A stretch of 64,000 bases of DNA from Paraescarpia echinospica. Taxonomy: Eukaryota > Annelida > Polychaeta > Sabellida > Siboglinidae. The DNA lies in contig CM034531.1 in assembly GCA_020002185.1 (NCBI GenBank), positions 76,093,791 through 76,157,790 on the forward strand. Direction: 5' to 3'. The notes below the pieces were generated by a model that saw only the letters and a list, made by a program, of their open reading frames with translations, was not told the origin of the DNA and did not search any database. A program made the translations under genes and the position numbers. Below, one piece after another: positions 1 through 8,667 of this stretch. Position 1 is the stretch's first letter. Each line of letters opens with the position of its first letter.

Positions 1-80
1 AATCCTTCCGGGAATTGACTAATTAAATATTACTAATGACTTAATGTGGAGTTCTTGTATTATATTGATTTCCCTTCTAG

Positions 81-200
81 GTGCTGCAGCTAAATAACAA
101 GGATGTTTGTCTGAATTTCCTGAACAGAAGTGGCAGTCTCTACAACTGGCATCCCATTGACGATATATGTGTGCAACACAAACCATGGATGTATAGTTAA
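81..200 (+). CDS. Possible terminal coding exon of an unknown gene (5' part outside window)
   Basis: A pyrimidine-rich acceptor (ttgatttcccttctag) ends at base 80. It is followed by 39 open codons, with text such as LNFLNRSGSLYNWHPIDDI, then a TAA at 198-200. An AATAAA polyadenylation-like signal overlaps that stop codon. The composition reads like protein rather than random AT-rich DNA, and the exon would be entered in phase 0. I do not recognise the family. Upstream exons would lie left of the window. The alternative is a chance open stretch: the exon is short and has no second line of support. Confidence 0.4.
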   Translation: MLQLNNKDVCLNFLNRSGSLYNWHPIDDICVQHKPWMYS

Positions 201-576
201 TAAATTATATTATAATAATAGGGGTCAACTTTTTCTGCTGATACTGCAGGAAGCAAAGAAACCAACTTTGAGCATACCAGAGATCATCTTGATGTAACAA
301 CGCAGATCCCCCATACAGTGATAGAATAGTCAATAATGGCTGTGATCACTATACGGAAGAAAGGAAGGAAGATCAAAACTGTATATTTCAAGTAGTCACC
401 AGAATAAATGAAACTACATCACATTTTTAACTGTAATTCATGCAACATGTTATCATTCATTTACTTCACATATACACAGGATTTGGAAATGAGAATATTT
501 TGAGAAACTTCATAAAATGGTACTTTGCCTTTATGTGTTTACTGCGGTTTGTATTTTCGGATTTTATGAAAATAAA
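201..576. other. AT-rich intergenic stretch
   Basis: I see no exon, repeat or RNA gene here beyond short chance reading frames. Confidence 0.4.
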
Positions 577-578
577 TA

Positions 579-1559
579 CAGTAAACCTCGCCCAAGTCGG
601 ATTATGTAAGTCGGATCTTCGCCGAACTCGGAATAACTGAGTCGGTCCATTTGATCCGAGATAATGTGTGTTTCCTCGCTTAAGTCGGATCGCAGTATTC
701 AACAAAATCACTTGGTTGCTTGGAGTATATGTACTAGATACTAAAAAAGTGAAACGGCTATTCAAAAAAATACTCCAGACCGCCACAGCAACGTACGTAG
801 GTGTCACATCTTCACCCATCTAAGTCAAAGGACGCTGGTATAACCAAGAACATGACGTTCAATTACTGGTACATCCTAACCACCAGGAGACTAGAGGCAT
901 CAGAAGGAGTCGCACCATTTTCTCAAGAAGTTGAACTATGTTGGACGTCGTCATTGCTCTGAAACCAGCGCGGAACAAAATGAAACCGGAAACACTTCTA
1001 TACTCCTACAAAAAACGGGATTCATCTAAGGTGTTGACCGTCAAGATGATGATGAAGCAGATCCTTCGTTCAGAAACGTACGGAATATGCTCCACGAGAA
1101 GTATGGAGATGTTGTTTGCACAATGGACGACTGTGTTGGTATGAACCAGAGAGCAGATCATTGATGAGGTCAACAAAGTCTTGGTGTCTGAAGATAAGAT
1201 AACAAAACTCAGTGACACACATGCTGCTTTATGGACTAATTAAGACACTCTGGTTTGACACTCCTGAAATGGAAGAGTTGACTGACAAGTAGGTAGTGCT
1301 ATAACCTTAGAGATTTGTGCCAAATGAAGCACAAAACTGTTCTAATACTGCATAATGTTGTATGTTGTTTGTGTACATCAACATATGTAGAATTACTGCA
1401 GTATCCTGTCACATTCAAGCGTTATTCACAGTTACCTAAGGGCTTTTAGAGGGTTGCCTTTGGTGCTGGGATATGTCATCTTCGGCTAAGTCGGATTTTC
1501 GCGTAACTTGGACTTAAACCACTCAGTCCGATTGAATCCGACTTAGACGAGGTTTACAG
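579..1559. mobile_element. Tigger/pogo-like DNA transposon, 981 bp, decayed
   Basis: The left end reads CAGTAAACCTCGCCCAAGTC and the right end is its near-perfect inverted complement (GACTTAGACGAGGTTTAC plus AG). A TA dinucleotide flanks both ends (577-578 and 1,560-1,561). CAGT..AACCTCG termini with TA duplications are characteristic of the Tigger/pogo branch of the Tc1-mariner superfamily. The AAGTCGGAT motif is repeated several times just inside each end. The interior has only short broken frames and I cannot identify a transposase in it, so it is a non-autonomous or heavily decayed copy. Confidence 0.75.
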
Positions 1560-1561
1560 TA

Positions 1562-3190
1562 ATAAGAATTTAACAACTTTTGCATTTCGTTTTTTACCGG
1601 TGTCACGGAAGTGACGCACATCAAATACTTTAAAAACAGAACATGACTGAATCTAGATAGATTGCCTCATTTAGGCATCTTTAAACCTCCATATAGCAAA
1701 TTTTTGTGAATATTTGGGGGTGCGGGCCTATGCTTGGCACAGACAAAATAAAATTTCATTTAAAAAGTGCCGTCCGATTCTGCTTGGTAGCGAATTTCAT
1801 TATTGCCTTTACTACTATCGGTAATAATTTAAATTTCCAATGAATATTTACATGTAATACTTTTCGGTTGTATGCATGGCCTTTTGCCCCACATGTATAG
1901 GAGTGACTTCTGCGTTTTACTTCTTTTCATGATTCTGTCTAGCGGATAAACAGCGTGCATGCTCTGGCAGATATTTTACGCCTCGGTAAAACAATGTGCG
2001 CACTCTGGTGGATAATTGTACGCCTAGCGGATTTGTGTGGAATTAGCATTAGGTAGAGCGGTATGCTATATTATCGGCCAGAACAACAACATAATAATTA
2101 CTTGCTATTGTGTCTTTGCTATCTTGCACACAAATTCCAGATACCTACAAAATATCGAATAAATTAAGGGATTGCATGTCTCGTCAATTAATGTAGATTT
2201 ATTTTTAGGGCGCATCAACTGAATTTGTTTGCGCCAGATGTCACATTTACGTGCCCTTCAGGTGCATTCGTGACATATTGGTGGGTCATTTGTTAAAATA
2301 TTGCGTGGATTGAACCCTGCCTTACAGTCTTTAAATTTATCTTCCCAGTTAACATTCTATCCTCATTGCATCATAGTTTGCCATGTTATACAGCTTCTTT
2401 TTCTTAGTATAGTTATACTACAGCATTATCGCCCTATATAATAAAATAGCTTATTAATTGTTCTCGCATTTGGAATAACTTTTTAAAAATAAACCCTGAT
2501 TTATTTTACATTTTGCGAAGCTAGATAATTCCAAATTACGTGTAGACGTTATGCCGAACAGCTCTGCTAGGCGTGCATAACGGCATTTACGGTGATGATG
2601 TATAAACTCCCGGAAGGCCTAGCTTCGGGAGGCGTGGTTTACCCCTGAAATTCTCTCATACCTGCCTTCCAGCCAGCGATTTTGGACGACAACTATCTGC
2701 ATGCAAATGTACCCGACTGTCTTACTCAAAACTAACTGAAGATTGTGTCCGTAAGAGAAAACTATGTCGAACGAGTGTAACGAGATCCTCCTTTCCTCAT
2801 CTTCGTCTTCCTCCTGTTGTCGTCGAAATTATCTGCGAATACATCTGAAAGGCATCCGACCCAGATGGCGCATCCTGTAACAAAGAAGGAAGGGGATAAG
2901 TTGACAATCTAGCGCTCTAGTCTGTATTTTGTTAAGTCTATTATAAGGTAAAAATGACATCAGGCAGACAATATTACATATAATTAAAATCGGCTACCGT
3001 TGCCTAAATACGCACTCTAGTGTTTGCGAAAAACCTCGTATAGCCTTTGATTGCGTTTGAAAGGAGCTCTGAGCGATAATAGGAGTATGAGAGTGTTGTG
3101 CAGTAAACATTTCGTCGTTTTTTATTAAGGCCTATAATTTAAGCACCTTTATAATTCACATTTGGAAATGGTGTAGTATTCTGATATTTA
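1562..3190. other. Intergenic, no gene seen
   Basis: AT-rich sequence without convincing exons. A short GC-rich hairpin-like patch (cccggaaggcctagcttcggg) lies near 2,610. Nothing else stands out. Confidence 0.4.
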
Positions 3191-3204
3191 CTTTCGAGTA
3201 TGAA

Positions 3205-3740
3205 CGGATGGAGTTGAAAGTTTCAGTATATTGTATTAGACATAGGCCCTATGACTATGTCCGGCCACACCTCGAATGCTGTATACAACTACAAGCCTGG
3301 AGTCCCTCCCTTGTTAAAGACGTACAACAACTCGAAAAAGTACAGAGGCGAGCCACCAAACTGGTACCAAACATTAAACAATGCCATATGAAGAACGACT
3401 TCAAAGACTTAGGCCTAAGCTGTATTCTTTAAAGCAGAGACGCCTGATACTGATAGGCGATTTTATTGAATGCTACAAATTCCTAACAGGGAAGGAACAT
3501 GCTAAATATTCCAGACAGTAGACATTACTTCACTCCAGGGAAACACACTAGAACTCTTTGAATCAAGATCTAGGCCACAAGTCAGGCAACATTTCTTCAG
3601 CCAAAGAATGGTTAAACACTGGAATGACTTACCAAATTATGTCATAACTGCCATAACAACCAATACCTTTAAGGCCAGATTGGATACATATTGGAAAGCC
3701 AAAGGAAAGGACAGATATAGAAACAATCAAGCTTAGCTTG
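3205..3740 (+). mobile_element. Decayed LINE (CR1-like) reverse transcriptase C-terminus
   Basis: Frames here carry the typical C-terminal signature of CR1-type reverse transcriptases: VRPHLECCIQ, then VQQLEKVQRRATKLVP, LKQRRLILIGDFIECYKFL and finally AKEWLNTGMT and FKARLDTYWKA. They are spread over several frames separated by stops and small indels. The order matches the family from the thumb region to the end of ORF2. No upstream catalytic motif is present, so this is a 5'-truncated dead copy, as usual for target-primed insertion. It sits about 250 bp upstream of the first coding exon of the BTB-zinc-finger gene. Confidence 0.8.
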
Positions 3741-3994
3741 TAAATGTCCATTAAACCTGAAGTGTAAGTGTAAGAGTTGCTAAATAAAACTATAAAATGT
3801 AGTATGCAACCCTAAAAGGCTAAATAATGTCAGTCAACCATACCACAATAAATTTATAATATTGCCATATTATATTGGATCTGCAGTACAAGTATATTTT
3901 GCTTATGTTAAAATATATTTTTTTTTTATCTAAAACTTGATCTGTGATGTTTGGTTGAATATATATAAATGTTTAACATCTTTCAGTTGCTGTG

Positions 3995-5039
3995 ATGGAG
4001 GTGTACAACATTTTGTCTTCTATGGCTGTACGCATTCCACAAGAGGTCACTGTACAGCTGGCTGCAAACGCGAGACACTATGTTGCCATATTGGAAACAC
4101 TAGACGAGATGCGAAAGAATGTAGTATTGTGTGACACTTGTATTGTGGGAAGCAACGGATATTCATTGTATGCACACTCCTGCATTCTTGCTGCTGTTTG
4201 TCCTGCACTACGGTCTCAGCTAGCAAGCAAACATCAGGCAAACAGCACAAATATTCGCATATCAACTGACTCGATTGAGAATGTCATGTGGGAGAGGGTG
4301 CTGGAGTTGATTTACCGTGGTGAGGTGCAGCTTCCTGTGTGTGATCTCATCACATTTCTTGACATCACGCGTGAGTTGGACATCCAAAATGTACAGGTCC
4401 TTTATGTACCAGTGAAGCCCGTGAAGAAAAGGCGCAATCTTTGCTTTATTGCCACAAATAACGTTGATGATCCTGTGCATGAAAATCAGCATGGGAGTGA
4501 TGCTTATTCCAGCAGATCAGCCAGTAATGATGATAACAGCCAAGACCAGGTCATCATCATTGACAAGGATGGTGTGGGCTTTGATAGCAATAGCTCCAAA
4601 ACAGATGCTCTTGTTGACATCCATAGTCGCGTTGAGGCATTGCAGTGTTTCGGGAGGGCAGACGGTACACCAGGTTGTCTTAGCAATCTCACCAGCTTTG
4701 CTGATTTATCTAAGGGTGTAGACCACAATTTACAGCTACCATCTGTTTTGTCCCCTTTGGTAGATTCAGTAGCATTAGACGTGAAGAATGAACATGATGT
4801 AGACCTTGATAACCGGGACATACCTGACACTTTCGCCCCATCATCAGACAACAAACACAGCAAGACAAAAGACGGAAGTTGCCTACTGACATGCAAAACC
4901 GAGCCAACAGACAGTCAGGCAGACATGTCTGAGTGGTACAATGAAGACTCGGCTGTTTGCGCTGCCCAAGAGGCAGATGCCCTTGCCCAAGCGTTTGTGT
5001 CATCTGGTCTGATGACATCCACAGATGTCTTTACCCGAA
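3995..5039 (+). CDS. BTB-ZF gene, coding exon 1: BTB domain and linker
   Basis: The exon follows an acceptor (aacatctttcag) ending at 3,986. The first ATG is at 3,995, so a non-coding first exon must lie upstream and is not identified. Residues 35-135 match the BTB/POZ fold: an LCDTCIVGSNGYSLYAHSCI-type strand-turn-strand core, the hallmark AHSCILAA helix, and the later ELIYRGEVQLP segment, which matches the usual YTGE..V element of the fold. Residues 140-348 form a low-complexity acidic linker rich in Ser and Asp. The donor cga-a|gtaagt follows 5,039 and leaves phase 1. Continuing past the donor would give only a few residues (SKFITSD) before a stop, a possible intron-retained short isoform with the BTB domain but no fingers. 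Confidence 0.88.
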
Positions 5040-6364
5040 GTAAGTTTATTACCAGTGATTGAGTGAATATGGTTAAGCAATATGAGTTGATGACCAGCAC
5101 TTTAAAGCGGGACACATTAACTTAATGAAACAAATTGTGCTTGAGTCAAAGAGAGCAAGTAATTTTGCAGTGTTCTTATATTTTCTTATATGTGGTCTGC
5201 CACAGCAAAGTCAGTTTTAAGTTACAAGATTGTAAAATAGAGTTCTATGCCTTTTTTGAATCCACACCTCATCATATAAGCTTTAAAATAATACCTCGTT
5301 CAAATTGTTGGAACATCTTTGTAACAGTAGTTTTTTATTTATTGCTAAAATTGATGCAAGCTTAAAAAAGCGACATTTTGTAAATCATTGTCATTTGAAC
5401 TCACATTTTCTATTGTTTTTTCAATCTGTGGGTTCGTATGAATATTATAATTCTAGAATATCTGTTGAGGTAAATAAACTAGACATTGAAATATGAGATT
5501 ATAGGGTATGAACACTGTGCATGCATTTCTATCAAAATCACAAAATTAACTGGACATTACATAGATACAGGTATTTTAGGCTCGCATGCAGAATAGAATA
5601 GATGTGTACGATTAAATGCTGGGTTTGCTGTGACATGTTATATATTTCCTATAAATCTATTTTAATTGCAATTTCTATTATTTAATGAATATTTTCAAAA
5701 TAATTGTGGAGATTTCTTATGATTTTGCACAAACAAATTGCTGTGATGTTATAAATTTGGATGGGATCTGATCTAGTGGTATGCCTATGAAGCATGTCAT
5801 GCTATGCATTGTATACAAAATTTAATCTGATCTGTGAAATTTCATAACGTCCTGGGGGTAGTGATCACCAATATATATGTTGAAATCCAGCAGTTGTTAA
5901 TTTGCAGTAACTTAATTTATTCAAGTCCGTAGATGGTGCAACCTGAAATAATGTATGCAGAGTTTGTCTTTTTAAAATACTCCGTTTAATGTTATTCCTA
6001 TATTTTTTATAATTCACATTCCAAGGTTTGTCTCAGACCAGGTTGTTTTATAGCTGCATTTGTTGTCACAAAGTTGACTCCAGTCCTGGTTCAGAAACTA
6101 CACTTCCAACACACTTGACTACATCCATGGTTTCAAAACTGCATTTCCCACAAAGTTGACTTTGGTTTAGAGATAAAATTGTGACAATGTTAACACAAAA
6201 TGTTAAACTGGTCAGTGGTGATATAAAGTAGCGTACAATTCCAAAATTACCAATACACAGAGTGCCTACCAATTATAATGTTTGATTAAAATTATTTTGA
6301 TTTTGACTTTTTAAAATTAGTTTGTGTGAATTATGATGAATTGACTTGTGATTCACAATTTCAG
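5040..6364 (+). other. Intron 1 of the BTB-ZF gene
   Basis: AT-rich intron from gtaagt (5,040) to tttcag (6,364). I see no embedded gene or recognisable transposon. Confidence 0.7.
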
Positions 6365-6548
6365 ATAGTCATTTGGAGGCTGAGAATCAAAGACCTTGTT
6401 ATAATACGACATCAAAAGATGCCTTGACTACACCTCGCAGCCGCAAACGAGAGAAACGATTCACGTGTGACTTATGTCGACGTTCATTTGGGCAGATGAG
6501 TGACCTACACCGACACCACCGCGTACACACAGGAGAGAGGCCTTACAG
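6365..6548 (+). CDS. BTB-ZF gene, coding exon 2: first C2H2 zinc finger
   Basis: The acceptor cacaatttcag is followed by 184 coding bases ending at the donor cttacag|gtgtgt. The phase-1 join to exon 1 gives residue Asn349. The exon carries the basic stretch PRSRKREKR and then a canonical finger with Cys383, Cys386, His399 and His403, followed by the classic linker HTGERPY. The recognition helix reads GQMSDLHRH. The linker runs straight into the next finger, which is split off in exon 3: the two bases left here (ag) plus the first base of exon 3 make Ser410. Confidence 0.88.
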
Positions 6549-8169
6549 GTGTGTAAGACTAGTTCTTATTGGCTGCTCACGATCACAGTTATGTTAGGTA
6601 CGTTCTCTCTGGCTGCTTGGCATTACAATGTGAGAGGCAGTACAGTTATGTAAGGCACATTCTAATTGGTTCAATGGAGATAAGCTCTACAGGTTTGTAA
6701 TATTTTGTATACCTGCCAACTTTTGAGTTTTGAAATCCAGGAGAATTTCAGGCTTACCAAAATTTAAAATTTAGTGGTGTAGTTGTAATGAATTTGAAAC
6801 TTTTAGAAGTGTAATTGAAATGGCACATGAAAAATAATTGTAATTGTTTTGTAATTGTAATGAGTCCTACCACCTTCACCCCTCTTGAGACCCCCAACAA
6901 ACTGCACCCCCTCCTTGGACGTACAACTGCATTCCCGAAACTAAACAAACTCCACCGAAGCCTACAAATCTGGGAGCCATTGGTCTGTGACCTACCATCC
7001 GGCTAAATATTTCAAAAGACACAAATTTGTTATTTAGAGGTTTTTTTTCAGTGAACAAATTTAGTTGTCAGCTAATCTCCACGTGGTGACACTGGAGTTA
7101 TGTTAAAATGAGTGTGGAAGTGTATTATCTATCCTATCTATTGCGGGCTCTTTCTAAAACGATATTGTCGACTATTCTTGTCGCAGTGTCGTCCAATTCA
7201 GCTATAAAGTAGCACTAGATGCTGAATTTCACTGTTTTGAACCTGTGTCTGCTACAAGATGGCGGCACGTCGTCTTTTCCCATCCGTTTCCAGCAGGTGG
7301 CGACACGTGATAATAAAACTGCTGCGTTCGCGTGTGCCTAGCGTCTAGCGTCGCGTGCGCAATCGTTGGCACCCACCCAGAAGTCGGTGATAAATGGCTA
7401 GGGTGTAAAGTCATTATCAGTTAAGGTTAATCTCGTAATTAGTTAGGGTTCGAGTTAGTAAGGGTCAGTTATAGGTGGGTTTGTTATGCTTATGGTTGTG
7501 ATTAGTTAAGGTTATAGGTATCCGATTATTACGCAGTCGACCACCCTCTTCCCGCGATTTGGGTGCAGTCCGGAAGTAGACAAAACAATCGAGGATAACC
7601 GTGTGGTGTTGTTCTACTTGATACAGTCGTTTCAGAAAGGCAAATCAGTTACTAGTTTTATGTTCGACAATCTCAGTACATATATTATTATAAATACAAT
7701 CTCGGTCAATCAACGTACAATAATTGAACATTTGTTATTTGAACACTTTTTAATTCTTAGAAGTGTATGTTATCCAGCGATGGAGTTGTAACTGTCGTAT
7801 ATGGAAATATATTCTTATACTTCGGCGGTTGCTCAGACTGTTTCTCGGATGTAGGTCGCTATACGCCGCAAGTCTCACAGAGGGCCAACTATGTTGTCTT
7901 TCACTGATGTCTCTATGGACCAGGTAGCCTTCCTCATTCTGGGGTGTTGGGCGATCTTGAAGAAAATGTTTCACTGTCATTGGAGCTGTGCCACAAGGGT
8001 GTCGGTTTCTCCAATATGTAGTTTAGTGTGCATATGGTGCCTGAGTATGCAGTGTCCAGTCCTCAGGTGCACCATTATCACCCGGTGCGCCTGAGGACTG
8101 GACATTGCACACTCGGGCACCAGATGCATGTAATAAAACATCTGCTGATTGACTCGTTCTTGTCTTCAG
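6549..8169 (+). other. Intron 2 of the BTB-ZF gene
   Basis: Contains a fragment resembling the terminus of a DNA transposon (atacctgccaacttttgag near 6,711, related to the MITE at 48,479-48,628). It also holds several copies of GTTAGGG/GTTAAGG-like words around 7,420-7,520 that are too irregular to be telomeric. The outer boundary of the giant inverted duplication is at 7,797, and a strong hairpin is at 8,036-8,121. No other coding signal seen. Confidence 0.6.
8036..8121 (+). repeat. 38-bp-stem hairpin just upstream of zinc-finger exon 3
   Basis: The segment ggtgcctgagtatgcagtgt... (8,036-8,073) is followed after about ten bases by its inverted complement (to 8,121), with four mismatches over roughly 38 pairs. 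It ends 48 bases before the exon 3 acceptor. The same hairpin is present in the right arm (about 25,900-25,986). It could fold in the pre-mRNA as a long stem near the branch point. It could also be a small foldback element or a microRNA-like precursor; the sequence does not decide between these. Confidence 0.8.
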
Positions 8170-8296
8170 TTGCAACATTTGTGGAGTTCGCTTCACCCAG
8201 AGCACGAGTCTGAGGCGACATCTACGTCTACTGCACGGCGTCTCTCTCAGCAATCAGGTCATTCCTCGTGTCGACGACAGCGGGATCAAGTCATAG
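8170..8296 (+). CDS. BTB-ZF gene, terminal exon 3: second C2H2 zinc finger and stop
   Basis: The acceptor cttgtcttcag ends at 8,169. The first base completes Ser410, and the exon then gives a finger with Cys411, Cys414, His427 and His432, a short tail ending ..RVDDSGIKS, and TAG at 8,294-8,296. The phase fits exon 2 exactly, and the HTGERPY linker of exon 2 continues directly into this finger, which strongly supports the splice. The recognition helix is Q(-1) S(1) T(2) S(3) L R R(6). An inverted copy in the right arm (25,725-25,851) encodes N at position 1 and R at position 3. Confidence 0.88.
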
Positions 8297-8331
8297 ACAT
8301 TGGTAGAACATCACAGACAGTGGCTGTCTTG

Positions 8332-8500
8332 TGCTGCGTTCCAGTCGGCTCGTGTATATCATGAGTCTTACTTCGTAATGCTAACTTGACTCAGTTGCAT
8401 ACATTTACCAGTCGTAAACTCGGGCTGCTGGTGAACTTTTGTTGAGTTCGCCAATACGTGTTTTTTTTTACAATATAAACGAACTCAATGAAACACAGCA
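8332..8500. mobile_element. MITE copy 1 with TGCTGCGTTCCA-type terminal inverted repeats
   Basis: Begins tgctgcgttccagtcggctcgtgtata and ends with a degraded complement (aatgaaacacagca). It is related over its whole length to the adjacent copy at 8,508-8,667. No coding capacity. The superfamily cannot be fixed from the ends alone. Confidence 0.65.
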
Positions 8501-8507
8501 CAATTTG

Positions 8508-8667
8508 TGCTGCGTTCCAATCACCTCGTGTATATCCTGACTACGACTTCGTAACCCCTACTTGACCCAGTTGCTTAAATTTACAAGTGGTATACTCGAG
8601 GAGTCCGTGAACTTTCCAGTTCGCCAAGTCGTATTTTCGATATAAACGAGCCCATTAGAACGCAGCA
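8508..8667. mobile_element. MITE copy 2, tandem to copy 1
   Basis: Starts TGCTGCGTTCCAATCACCTC and ends with the inverted complement (gagcccattagaacgcagca). The inverted repeats are about 23 bp with a few mismatches. It lies 7 bp after copy 1. Both copies occur again in the right arm (25,359-25,516 and 25,524-25,689), so they predate the inverted duplication. Confidence 0.7.

Larger units (their letters stand above)
3995..8296 (+). other. BTB-zinc-finger gene locus, three coding exons
   Basis: Coding segments 3,995-5,039, 6,365-6,548 and 8,170-8,296 join in compatible phases (1, then 2) into 452 codons including the stop, 451 residues. Order: BTB/POZ domain (about residues 35-135), a long acidic Ser/Asp-rich linker, a basic segment PRSRKREKR that could be a nuclear localisation signal, and two C2H2 zinc fingers (residues 383-403 and 411-432). 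This is the layout of ZBTB-type transcription factors, which dimerise through the BTB domain, bind DNA through the fingers and recruit corepressors. Having only two fingers is at the low end for the family. No orthologue can be named. The last exon lies inside the giant inverted duplication. Confidence 0.85.

Noticed and set aside
7420..7520. Telomere-like TTAGGG words
   Set aside because: Only a couple of exact words among irregular GTTAAGG/GTTAG variants; not a tandem telomeric tract.
8023..8253. Minus-strand 76-codon frame over the zinc-finger exon
   Set aside because: Antisense shadow of exon 3, which is supported by splice phase and zinc-finger residues on the plus strand.
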